A DNA stretch of 64,000 bases from Lingula anatina (taxonomy: Eukaryota; Brachiopoda; Lingulata; Lingulida; Lingulidae): NCBI RefSeq assembly GCF_001039355.2, contig NW_019775746.1, positions 1,155,947 to 1,219,946 on the forward strand, read 5' to 3'. Every line of letters begins with the position of its first letter. Position 1 is the first letter of the stretch. The translations under genes were made by a program, and so were the position numbers. Positions 23,256 through 34,500 of the stretch are shown here, piece after piece. The notes under the pieces are model-generated. The model was not told the DNA's origin, ran no database searches, and was given only the letters and a program-made list of their open reading frames with translations.

Positions 23256-24913
23256 AATGGTCATAATTATATCCTATTAAGCTTCTTATATTTACAAATT
23301 CAGACCTTAATGAATAGCAATAAAAACCCTAAAAAAGTTACTCTGAAGCATACATAGTGTCGATATTATCTTCTTAGCCTTCACAGGTAGCCATGACAGC
23401 TCAAATGTCTGTATTATTTACCATAATCAAATTTAACATGGAATAAGAAATTGCATAAGAGTGCAGAGATAGGCCAATTGACAATTTGTGCACAGGAGAA
23501 AATTGCACTTTTTTTGAGGAAAATTAATTTTGGAGGGTAAATCCTGTAGAGAGTGCTTTAAGTCCTTTCATGATACAGAACCTAGAAACATAAATCAATT
23601 TAACAATTGTCTGAGGGATGAAGCAAATACAGACTCTGTCTGCTGTTTAAGATGTACCGACCCAAAGAAACGTCACTATCTCTTCCAGAAAGTAATGCTT
23701 CATGATCCTCTTTCCATCTCTGCTATTGTCATCTTTATCAACTTCATAAAATATTTACAAAAATCCAATTTAAAACCAGCCTATCCCAAACCCTTCCTTC
23801 CACTTCAAATGCTTTTACTTAGCAAAAGGGAAAATTGATTGAATTATCTCACGCAGATGACAGAAAATGGAACCTACAGTTGAGATTTTAGTTTTTGGTG
23901 CAACCACACTGGTGCATTCCAATTTTTTTTTTTTTTTTGAAAACATTTTCTAATGTTTGGGCTGTCTTCCATATTCAAATTGCTGCAATTTAAGATCATT
24001 CCAATAAAAAATCAATAAAAAATCAATAATCAATCAATTAATGTAATATGAAATTAGGTCCCCATTCAACAGCTGTCAGGTTCAGGTAATCAACTTCACA
24101 GCTCTCGAAAAATATGCAGATCTTTGTCTATTACATCATTAGTCATTTCATTTTAATACCCCACCTGAAAAAATAGAGAATCCATATTCATACACCAGAG
24201 AGAAAACAAAGAACGCCTAATGAGGAGAAAAAAGCGAATCCTCTCTTGAGATTTTCCCCCCTTTTTAATATTTCATTTTAAAATCCTGTGGCTTTCTTAA
24301 ATTCCTTTCTCACATAAAAAGGAGGAAATTGCTCCCAAAAGGAGGAAAACTTGTCTTACAAGGCATCGTGTCTCATAAGATAAGAGATGTGAAAACATTA
24401 ATCCAACCAAATACTACTCATTAAATATGCTGTTGCCTGGTCATTAACCCCAAAAAACCCTGGGGCCAATTTTGCAACCACTATTTTAACATTACTTTAG
24501 GTCTTTTTTCAACCTAGCTTCCAATTCAGATGTATGTAATTATATACAGCAAATACAATTTCAATCAGTAATAGAGAACATTAAATTTCTTTGTAAAGAT
24601 GCCCAGATATTCCATAATTCTACTAATATTCCTCAGCTATACGCTAAATACAACAGTCAAACCAGAAACTGTGGTTGTTCCACACACAAAAAAGTCCTTT
24701 AAAGAGTAACACATCACTCAGTTCATTATATTACTTTTGACATAACATATCAGTACTTCATACACCACATGTAGTGTATTATTATCTCTTCACTTCATGC
24801 AATTTTGCTGCCGCCACCAGAGACAGATGGGACTGACATGTCTCAAAAGGTATGCGACAGATATGTATCTTATTGCATTTGTCCTCCTAATATTGACTGA
24901 AAAAAATTAAAGC
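23256..24913. repeat. Block duplication 1, copy A
   Basis: About 1.66 kb that recurs almost unchanged at 24915-26674. The shared block opens AATGGTCATAATTATATCCT and closes ATTGACTGAAAAAAATTAAAGC. Base differences are scattered, plus indels in A/T runs and in the AATCAATA-repeat near 24005. A single N at 24914 joins the two copies. A 102-codon frame (23530-23838) exists in both but shows no domain. Most simply explained as two alleles assembled in tandem. Confidence 0.9.
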
Positions 24914-24914
24914 N
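24914..24914. other. Single-N join between duplicated blocks
   Basis: One ambiguous base exactly at the boundary between copy A and copy B, as assemblers write when two contigs are placed with zero or negative gap. It marks a contig join rather than a natural sequence. Confidence 0.85.
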
Positions 24915-26674
24915 AATGGTCATAATTATATCCTATTAAGCTTCTTATATTTACAAATTCAGACCTTAATGAATAGCAATAAAAACCCTAAAAAAGTTAC
25001 TCTGAAGCATACATAGTGTCGATATTATCTTCTTAGCCTTCACAGGTAGCCATGACAGCTCAAATGTCTGTATTATTTACCATAATCAAATTTAACATGG
25101 AATAAAACATTGCATAAGAGTGCAGAGATAGGCCAAGTGACAATTTGTGCACAGGAGAAAATTGCACTTTTTTCGAGGAAAATTAATTTTGGAGGGTAAA
25201 TCCTGTAGAGAGTGCTTTAAGTCCTTCCATGATACAGAACCTAGAAACATAAATCAATTTAACAATTGTCTGAGGGATGAAGCAAATACAGACTCTGTCT
25301 GCTGTTTAAGATGTACCGACCCAAAGGAACGTCACTATCTCTCCCAGAAAGTAATGCTTCATGATCCTCTTTCCATCTCTGCTATTGTCATCTTTATCAA
25401 CTTCATAAAATATTTACAAAAATCCAATTTAAAACCAGCCTATCCCAAACCCTTCCTTCCACTTCAAATGCTTTTACTTAGCAAAAGGGAAAATTGATTG
25501 AATTATCTCACGCAGATGACAGAAAATGGAACCTACCCTTGAGATTTTAGTTTTTGGTGCAACCACACTGGTGCATTCCAATTTTTTTTTTTGAAAACAT
25601 TTTCTAATGTTTGGGCTGTCTTCCATATTCAAATTGCTGCAATTTAAGATCATTCCAATAAAAAATCAATAATCAATCAATAATAATCAAATCAATAATA
25701 ATCAATAATGTAATATAAAATTAGGTCCCCAATCAGCAGCTGTCAGGTTCAGGTAATCAACTTCACAGCTCTCGAAAAATATGCAGATCTTTGTCTATTA
25801 CATCATTAGTCATTTCATTTTAATACCCCACCTGAAAAAATAGAGAATCCATATTTATACACCAGAGAGAAAACAAAGAACGCCTAATGAGGAGAAAAAA
25901 GCGAATCCTCTCGAGATTTTCCCCCTTTATTAATATTTCATTTTAAATTCCTGTGGCTTTCTTAAATTCCTTTCTCACATAAAAAGGAGGAAATTGCCCC
26001 CAAAAGGAGGAAAACTTGTCTTACCTGGCATCGTGTCTCATAAGATAAGAGATGTGGAAACATATTAATCCAACTGAATACTACTCATTAAATATGCTGT
26101 CATCTGGTCATTAACCCGAAAAATCCTTGGGGCCAATTTTGCAACCACTATTTTAGAGTTTCTTTAGGTCTTTTTTCAACCTAGCTTCCAATTCAGATGT
26201 ATGTAATTATATACAGCAAATACAATTTCAATCAGATATTAATTACATGTATACCAGGTTTTGGAAAAGGCAAATATAAAATCAACAACCAGGGTTTTGT
26301 TGAAGTAAATATATACCATATTGCTGCAGGTAATAGAGAACATTAAATTTCTTTGTAAGATGCCCAGATATTCCATAATTCTACTAATATTCCTCAGCTA
26401 TACGCTAAATACAACAGTCAAACCAGAAACTGTGGTTGTTCCACACACAAAAAAGTCCTTAAAAGAGTAACGCATCACTCAGTTCATTATATTACTTTTG
26501 ACATAACATATCAGTACTTCATACACCACATGTAGTATATTATTATCTCTTCACTTCATGCAATTTTGCTGCCGCCACCAGAGACAGATGGGACTGACAT
26601 GTCTCAAAAGGTATGCGACAGATATGTATCTTATTGCATTTGTCCTCCTAATATTGACTGAAAAAAAATTAAAG
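24915..26674. repeat. Block duplication 1, copy B
   Basis: Copy of 23256-24913 with scattered differences and one extra 95-bp segment at 26236-26330 between CAATTTCAATCAG and TAATAGAGAACATT. The segment has no target duplication, so copy A may carry a deletion. The frame matching the 102-codon ORF in copy A has substitutions that change amino acids (Lys/Glu, Phe/Ser), so there is no sign of protein-level constraint. Confidence 0.9.
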
Positions 26675-27184
26675 CAATGTGAAAAGACTTTCTAAGGTCA
26701 CGTTCATATGTACTACTAGCAGCACAGTAAATACTGAAAATGGAATATTTGATGCCTGCAAATAACACAATGAGATGAACTGCAAGACATAATAACTAAA
26801 TAATGTCTTCTTGTCACCTACATATACAACATATATAGCATGATTGTTTAAAATAGATATAAACATACAATAATTTAACAGCAGGAAAAAAATGAAGTGA
26901 CGTTCATTAAACTGGGGTCTGAGGGCCACTTCAGGTCAGAAAAAAAATGCACAAATCAATATGGTGTATCTTTTTTAACCAAATCATCATTCATTTGGAG
27001 ACAAATTAGATATTTCTCCGAAACTCAAATCAAGCTGACATGACTGCAGGTCTTTTGACAATTTCAGCATGCAGTTTATTTGGGTTTACCACAAGGTCAG
27101 GGCGTGACAGTTATTGTTATATAAATGTAATTGTTCTGTAAATAATCGCAAATAATTCAGTTCCCAATTTACGGGCAAGCAATT

Positions 27185-27325
27185 TTTCTTTGCCCACTGG
27201 GGAATATAACAATTGCCCCCTAGAGAGAGAAAGAGAGGGAGGGAGAGAGAAATATCACAAACAACATTTCTTCACCCACTGGAGAATATAAAAATTGCCC
27301 CCTAGAGAGAGAGGGGGGGAGAAAT
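27185..27325. repeat. Tandem pair with CCCACTGGRGAATATA and GA tracts
   Basis: Two units share CCCACTGGGGAATATAACAATTG or CCCACTGGAGAATATAAAAATTG, then CCCCCTAGAGAGAGA and a GA/G-rich tract, then GAAATATCA. The period is close to 90 bp, with the GA tract length differing between units. Confidence 0.75.
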
Positions 27326-28409
27326 ATCATGCAAAGTTGGAATTGTATGGTACAGTAAGAATAGAAGCCACATCCACAATTACAAATGTAAGTTAATTTA
27401 CTTTTACACACTGACAAAAGCCACTAATTGTTTTATTAATATAATGCCATCAGAACCAACACAGAGACTTTCTACAAAGCGAGAAAACTCACCATATGCA
27501 CCAAACTTGCATAATCAATCAACATTAACAAAAAAGATTTTTTAAATTAAAACTCAGACTGTTTAAAATTAAGACCAGGGTAATGAATATACTCTCAATA
27601 ATATGACACAAGAAATAATACACCAATGAGTACAGATCATAACAAATAAATCAATCAATTCATTATCAGAAATATGTAAAATAAGTGAAGGATCAGACAA
27701 AAAAAAAAAAAAAAAAAAAATGAGTAAAGAAATTTCAAAGCTGATATAAAAGCAAGCACTGGAAGTGAACCACCCCCTTCACATCTATTTTCTAACACAA
27801 ATATATCACCCACAAACAAATCATCTATGTACATTTAATATCTCAGAAACTACATCAACAGCGCTTCACTACACTGCACTTCATTACACTTCACTTCACT
27901 TAGCCTTATTTCATCAACAAAACCTAAGTCCACAAATTGAAAGCCTCTTGATGAGAAAAGAGAATGATCACTGAGAAAATGAGCAATGTATACTGAACAA
28001 CTTTTATTGAAAACACTGCATTGGCACTATGGTTCATTGAAACGGCTTTTAGACAAGCTAAGAAAAGGCTGGGCTTTTGCCGTGACTAAAATCAGAACGA
28101 CAGATCTGTACCTAGTGTAAACACATCGCCATATCATTGTAATCTAAACAGACATAGTGACATGGCCACAATAGAAGTGTATGGGATATTGTAAGACATT
28201 CTCAGCCTGTTATTACTGACAGCTTCAAATTAAAGCCGATATAATGACAGCAAAACTCATCATTTTACATTACTTAATACTTGTTTATCGCCACACGGAT
28301 ATTGTGCCCAGATCAAAGCTGCCAGATACTGGGAAAATGATGGAATGATGCTCTGATAATCAGTGCTGATGGGAATTTCACATGTACTAAATAAAGGATC
28401 TCTTGAGGT

Positions 28410-28415
<6 letters not shown>

Positions 28416-28449
<34 letters not shown>
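28416..28449. repeat. (GA)n microsatellite
   Basis: Perfect dinucleotide tract of 17 units. Confidence 0.9.
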
Positions 28450-28451
<2 letters not shown>

Positions 28452-29900
28452 TTCAAAGAAAGATACAGGGAATGGACTTCAAAACTGTCAATACTTTTGG
28501 AAAATAGGAAAACGAAAGAGATGCAACTTTTCTGTTTGTGGTCTTTCAGCTGAATTTCTGTCTGATCCTTAATGCACACCCTTATCCTCAAAGATGAGCC
28601 TCATATCTAAAGAAAACACCAACGTGCATCTTGTTAGATGTCATGTCACCTAATTTGTATTACGTTAACATTTATCATGATTAAAAAGCATATTATCATA
28701 AAACAAAGTTGTCTGCGTCTGCCAGAGTTGGAGCCAAGGAGGATCCGTCACTCCCATTAAGCTACATTCCTCCATCTTAATAAGGACCTTTTTTCATCTG
28801 ATTTTGTCATTGCACTGAATATCAAACCAAAGTGAGAGAAACAAATTAGCATAAGTATGAACAGTATGAAGCTTAAAGCGTTCACACATGATAGAGGTAA
28901 TACAATAAACAAACAAATAAATATAAATATAAATGTATAAAAAAACTAAAAAATATGAACACTGCCTTAGAGAATTGTGTTACCTACTTTTCACAAATAA
29001 ATAGACAAGTGCATAGATTCAATATTTCCATATAAAAATCGCTTGCCATCTTCCAGTCAGACTTGGTTGTGCCATTAAAATATTAACTCTTCTCTTCATC
29101 TGAGCTGCATAGTGAATTTTCTCTCTAACCTTTGTGCACTTCAATCTTTAAAGAAGGAAAAAATACTGTCTGCACTTGGGGACACGTTTTCAATGCTTCA
29201 GGGATCTACCTCAACATTTTGCACCAAGTTTGCTTTGATTTTGTGCATTTTTTTATAACTTAATAGCATAATAACACTGACAAATGCCACCCACCTTTAT
29301 ACTATGCCAGATAAAAGACCAATTTATCAACCCTAAATGTATCAATCATACTTAGCGTCCTCCTCTTTGCTACCCATCCTATAACTAATTGTTCATATCA
29401 CTATCTAATTACGTACTTTTCAGCACATTTAAAAGCATTTTCTCGAAGATGGATTACGGTTAAAATTGATAGCTATTTGTGCAATTTAAATTATGTATAC
29501 ACATTCAAATACGTTTAGGTGCATAACAGGTGAAGTGAAATATACATGAGAGAGAGAGAGAGAGAGAGAATATTGTGAAAAATCTAAAAAAAAAGTGAGA
29601 TCCAGTCAAATGATCAAAACTGATCCACTGATCAAAATCTTCTAGATAAATTCTCTGCAAAAATTTATACTTACTGCAGTCTAATCACTGATGTAATCTA
29701 ATTATGAAACAATAATGATTGATAAACTTCATGCTACCTCAATAAGATAGGTGCCAGAATTCTTTCAAGGCAAAAATGGAACATTTATTCACTATAGAAG
29801 AGCGAAAAAATGACAGACACAGGTACGACAGAGCCTCTCCTTCCATGTTGAATGTGTGGTCGGTTGGATCATAAACCATAGGAAATTTCATATGCCTCAT

Positions 29901-30005
29901 TCTCTCTCTCTCTCTCTCTCTCTCCGACACACACACATGCAAGCACACATTCACATACATGCACATACGTGTACATGCATGCATGCACATACATACACAC
30001 ACACA
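29901..30005. repeat. Compound (TC)n-(AC)n-(CATG)n microsatellite
   Basis: TC repeats run into an imperfect AC/ACATGC tract that contains CATGCATGCATG. The purine-pyrimidine alternation may favour Z-DNA. No gene signal. Confidence 0.85.
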
Positions 30006-30446
30006 CCCTTGAATAACCACTTCACAGGAGTATGGAAACTGTTTAAGCTAAACCCAATGTGAACTGGTCTTATGGCTTGTCAGACCCGATACTATCTCAG
30101 AGACGAAGAAGATATATCTAAGAGACAGTCCCAGTCAGCTTCCTTTCCTTCTCTCAGATAAAATTGATCTGGTCTACCAGGAAGACATATTGATTTAAAC
30201 GTCAACATATCACATGCTATGAAGAAATATGATATGAACAAAGAATTTTTATAACTTTGTCCTAAATCAGTGGCAAGGTTTTATTTATTGAGATAATACC
30301 GAGATTATTGAATTTGTATATCTTTGGACTTTTCGAGGTAAACTAACTTTAGTATCTAAGTGATTTTTTCCCATTAATATGAATTGTGTTAGTTGTGACA
30401 AAATGTAACTAATACAGATTTGTTTTCTAATTAGGGACAGTTGTAT

Positions 30447-30704
30447 GGTTACATCCTTATACGTCCCCACATCGATACTCCCCCGCACCGGTACATCCCC
30501 GCACCGCTACTCCCCCGCAGTATCGATGCTGGGAAGCAATGATGTGGGGGAGTATTGGTGCGACTACATGGGTAATTTTATAGGGGATGTATCGATGCGA
30601 GGATCTATCAGTGTGGGGTAGTATCGATGTGCTTAATACAAAAATTTACTAAGGGGGATTATCGGTGCGGGGAGTAACAGTACGGGGGAGTATCGATATG
30701 ACCC
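30447..30704. mobile_element. GC-rich fold-back element built of ~17-bp subrepeats, 9-bp target duplication
   Basis: A 258-bp island far richer in G and C than its flanks. It is made of eight or nine diverged copies of GGGGGAGTATCGATGTG: those in the left part read on the - strand (CACATCGATACTCCCCC) and those in the right part on the + strand, so the whole can fold back. It is flanked on both sides by CAGTTGTAT (30438-30446 and 30705-30713), a 9-bp direct repeat expected from transposition. Ends GGTTACATC and GATATGACC are loosely inverted. No coding frame. Resembles in design, but not in sequence, the elements at 43246 and 59129. Confidence 0.8.
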
Positions 30705-31155
30705 CAGTTGTATACTGGCAGCACTAGAGGAGGGTTTAGTTCTAATAAAGCTAGTAACTTCACTGCTGTCTAGTTGTTGCTGTATTCTTGCTTGTGACAT
30801 GGGTATCATCCCAATGGCTGGCAAGCCCAGAAAGCAGTGTGCACTGAATATATTTTTTAACTTTGTCCCATTGGAGAAAAAACCACATAGTCACCTAAGA
30901 CAACTGAAATACATCACTGATTTCATGCCTTCATGTTGGGAATAAGATCGTAAAAAAAAAAAAAAAAAAAAAAAAATTATCAATTTCATTACCCAATATA
31001 GTTTTGTGCTATTTAGACATATCAAATATTATCCATAAACTCCGAAAAGGATGTTGGATTAACATTAGATACTTATTGAACCTTGAGGATTGAGTTAAAA
31101 CGGTAAAATTAAAATACATCAATAAGTAGGGCGTTTGAAATTTAAGAGAGCTTAC

Positions 31156-31506
31156 CATGGGCTTCAGAAAGCTCTAATGTCATAAATGCCAGCCTTATAT
31201 TAAGAATAAAAAATATCTAAAAGAAACATCAAAGAAAAGCCTATGTTCTACATACTAATTATCACTAAGTGCTACTGCTCCAGGTTTCACCTAGTATCAG
31301 AAAAGCTTAGCGAAGATAAAAGGAAAAAAATTTTACAAAGAGAGACTTCCTTGGGGAGATGTCTTCATGACAATTTAGTCAGAATGCTGTCACCTTCATG
31401 AGGGAAGCGATCTGGTTGCCAAAACAATATAATATTCTGAAAACAGCATGCAGAAAGAGAGGGAGAGTGAACCACAAAATGGCTTAATAATTTTCTTCAG
31501 CCTAAA
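31156..31506 (-). ncRNA. Hypothetical second exon of a - strand transcript
   Basis: On the - strand a strong acceptor (GGCTCTTTCTTTTTTAG, ending at 31507) is followed 351 nt later by a strong donor (GCCCATG|GTAAGCTC, last exon base 31156). All frames have stops. One is open for 34 codons after the acceptor, with no recognisable domain. It lies 835 nt beyond the donor of the first-exon candidate at 32342-32407. Offered as part of a possible non-coding or 5'UTR transcript only. Confidence 0.25.
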
Positions 31507-32341
31507 AAAGAAAGAGCCACTTAGATTAAAGATCAATGTTCATTACATTCATTCAATACTTAATACAACCCATCAATTTCTTTTGCCAAGATATAAAATA
31601 ATATCCAATTCTTAGAAAAAAAAACACATAAATGTAGCAATGTCTATTTCTTGTGCCAAATGAGATAACCAGTTCATAATGTTACCCACAATTCCAGCAA
31701 AATGTATAGTGCTGCAGTACTGAAGAGCCTTTCCATCGCAGCTTTGGTTCAGGAAACGCCAGAGAGAGGTGTGAAAATATTAACCTTTGTCTTGTTAGCA
31801 CTCTGGTGTGCTGAGAATTATTATCTATCCCACAGCACCAGAAAAACTACAACAAAGTGAATAATAGCCACGCCATTAAAACAAGCAGTTTCCATTATGA
31901 TTATCAAAAACACGATATTTTCATTTTCTTAATTTATCAAAATAACTATACTTACATGCCAAGCACAGACCACCTAAAATATATCATCCCATTTTATTTA
32001 TAGCCCACAAGTCAGTGACCAGCCAGGATAATATCTCCACTGTTTCATGTCAGTTTATCTCTGAATTACTGGTGCAGATAATTTTATTACACGCCTAGTT
32101 TTATTTCATGTTTCTATTTGAGTTGGTAGCTCAACAGATGCTTACTCTGCTATGAAAACTGATCTTTCCATGTGCTTAAGCTGTGTGTGTGTGTGTGTGT
32201 GCGTGTGCGTGCAATTGTATGTGTATGTTACAGTAAGTACGTGTGAAAGCATGCATGTGTTTGTGTGTGTGCTTGCACATGCACAAGCCTGTCTTAAACA
32301 TAAATAACCGTAACAAAATTACACCCACATCCTGTACTTAC
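31507..32341. other. No gene detected; possible intron on - strand
   Basis: AT-rich DNA between the two exon candidates of the hypothetical - strand transcript. A (TG)n tract lies at 32182-32212, followed by TG-rich sequence to about 32290. Confidence 0.4.
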
Positions 32342-32407
32342 CACTGAATGTTCAGTGGAACTGTTTCCAGAAATTTCCAGACACCACCAATGAGGACACG
32401 AACTGAT
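32342..32407 (-). ncRNA. Hypothetical first exon of a - strand transcript
   Basis: Begins at an initiator-like GTCATCAGTT, 31 nt downstream of a TATA box, and ends in the strong donor TTCAGTG|GTAAGTAC (last exon base 32342). No ATG-led frame of note. Together with the acceptor at 31507 this forms a coherent promoter-exon-intron start, but every signal is short and could arise by chance. Confidence 0.3.
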
Positions 32408-32430
32408 GACGAGCTCTCTGTCACTGCCCG

Positions 32431-32438
32431 TTTTTATA
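32431..32438 (-). promoter_or_regulatory. TATA box candidate on - strand
   Basis: TATAAAAA on the - strand, followed by ACGGGCAGTGACAGAGAGC and then an initiator-like CATCAGTT with A at 31 nt. The spacing matches a metazoan core promoter. Confidence 0.35.
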
Positions 32439-32458
32439 CATCAACCAAATCCCAAGTG

Positions 32459-32496
32459 TTAAACCTCACTGACGTCTCCCTCTTCTTCCCTCATGT
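32459..32496 (-). other. Short terminal exon candidate on - strand
   Basis: A strong acceptor (TTACTTTGTTTCAG) is followed by a short acidic frame, MREEEGDVSEV, ending in TAA. It lies just upstream of the TATA candidate, so it could be the end of one - strand unit before the start of another. Too short to identify. Confidence 0.2.
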
Positions 32497-34186
32497 CTGA
32501 AACAAAGTAAATGACAGAGGTCAAAATATATCAAGGCATATGTCAAATTAGATAATAAATCTACTTTGTCTGTGCATAGGGAAATCATGAAACTATCATC
32601 CCATGTATAATGGGGTGCCATTTGTGTTACAGTAGCTCTAATAATAGGTGTCATTTAGGACAATTTTGGATATTGCTGGAAATAAGATTAATATATCACA
32701 TTGGGTAATATATGAGCCTCGTTATCTGTGCTTGGCCCAAGGGAGTATATTATACTGGGGTGAAGTGCTTGCCCTGATTTGCTTTTATTGGCTAAAATAA
32801 ACGTTTTATTATCATTGGCTAATCTATTATTGATGTGGCTCACAATTTCATTTGTCAGTGCAGTGCAATGTTAATATCTGAAATATTGGCAAATTGCTTC
32901 CTGTTTCTGATTATTGGATTTTAATATCGTATCTCATTTCTTTCGAAATTTTTTTACCTCCTTTTCATGAATCATTGCTCGAGTCATTCCAGAAATTTCC
33001 TTTAATATTTCCAATTAAATAACTTGGTTTAACAAATCATTATTCTTTTAGACCTTCAGGTCTTTCCATCAAATTAGAAGGAACTATTGAAACCTTGTGC
33101 TTGCATTTGACATAATGAGGGGTTTTGTCTTTACTGAGGTCTGAATTGGGATGTTTCTTTGCAGGAAATTTAGACTGATAAATTATGACTACATATGCAT
33201 CATTTCTATTATTCATTAGCTTGAAATGGTCCGCTGCAAATTGAGTTTTCTAAAAATGAAATATGTAATTAATACGTTTTGTTAACAATTCTGTTATTCA
33301 CTTTAATACATGTGAAACATATCAAATGGCACTCGGGGGATTAAATGGATGTACTAGTAAATAAAGCAATCATATATATATAATTTTTTTCTCCTATGTG
33401 ACTTTGTTTGCAGGACTTAGCCTCCTTTTGAAATTCCTCAAATCCTTCAACAATCATCATATTGGCTTCATTAGATTGATGATTCAGCCTTTTCTATACT
33501 GACTGCAGGCCATATAATACAACTCTACATATAATATTGAGAAAATTCCTCCTACATCTTGTTCTGACATTTATTAAACGCTGCAGTTAATCTAAATCAA
33601 AATGAACATATAGGTATGTTAGACAGCTGACACACCCCCATATATTAAATGCCCTTGCTAAGTGTACCATCCATTTTTTAAGATTCTTTCCATGATAATT
33701 GTCGTCTGTCACATAGATGCAGACAATGGGATCAAAGAAAAAGAAGACTAAAAAGAACAAAAAAAAAGAAAAAAAAAAGAATTTAGTTATTTCTGTACCA
33801 CAGAAACAATGTACTTACATCCAATCATGCAACAGCATTCCACTAAAAACCTGTTTCTGTAAAAATGTGGTGACAAACCTGAACTTTTCTTTCAAAATAT
33901 CCTTTAAATCCTATTTATCACTTTTCATTTCAGACAGTCCACCCTTTGTCAACTTCTTGTTTTTTAACCTGTGTGAGGTTCAGTTACATATGTTTACAGG
34001 TTTCACTAGCCGATGAACAGAGAATTAAGTTTGGCTCAGATGGAAAAAATACAATAATGTATATGCCAGTAGCTATATATTTCTTTTAAATTACTTAAAT
34101 TTTTCACTCTTCTCTCCAACCAACCTTTCCCATCATCCTCTCTCCGAGTCTCATACACTATCTCCTTGTATATCTCTCTCCTTCTC
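32497..34186. other. No gene detected
   Basis: AT-rich. The part 32740-33010 has homeodomain-type words (CTAATCTATTATTGATG, TTATTGGATTTTAAT) and few simple repeats, so it might be a conserved non-coding element, but this cannot be judged without another genome. A 99-codon frame at 33717-34016 is Lys-rich because of A runs and shows no domain. Confidence 0.45.
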
Positions 34187-34500
34187 TCTCTCTTTCTCAT
34201 TCCATTCACTTTTTTCTGTGTATCTCCCTCACACTCTCCCTCTCTTTCTTTCATTCCATTCACCACTCACTTCCATTAATTCTTTCTCTGCATCTCTCTC
34301 CCACCCCTCTCTCTCTCTCTTCCTCTCTCTTTCATTCCATTCACCCCTCACTCCCATTCATTTTTTCTCTGTATCTTTCTCCCACCGCCCTCTCTCTCTC
34401 ATGTTCTTTTTCTCTCTCTCTCTCAATCAAACCTTGCCTTTTCCACTTACTCTTTCTCCACCCCCCCTTTCCCTCTCTACCCCCCCCCCCCCTCTCTCAA
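34187..34500. repeat. Pyrimidine-rich minisatellite, ~75-80 bp units
   Basis: Three to four units of TTTCATTCCATTCACYMCTCA..., CTCTGTATCTYTCTCCCAC and a (TC)n tract, ending in C-rich runs. Similar in composition and in the words TTTCATTCATT/TTTCATTCCATT to the minisatellite at 40693-40908. The frame seen across it is a by-product of the repeat. Confidence 0.75.

Larger units (their letters stand above)
26675..30446. other. No gene detected; microsatellite-rich
   Basis: Contains a ~95-bp tandem duplication with GA tracts at 27185-27325, an A-run near 27700-27720, (GA)n at 28416-28449 and 29548-29569, and a (TC)n/(AC)n compound at 29901-30005. No coding frame beyond those produced by the repeats. 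Confidence 0.5.

Noticed and set aside
23530-25497. 102- and 116-codon ORFs present in both copies of block duplication 1
   Set aside because: The copies are probably alleles, so presence in both is not independent support. Several of the few differences change the amino acid, and no domain or splice context is visible.
26020-26050. Donor-like GCCAG|GTAAGACA on the - strand in block copy B
   Set aside because: The matching position in copy A reads GCCTTGTAAGACA, so the site is not kept even between the two presumed alleles.
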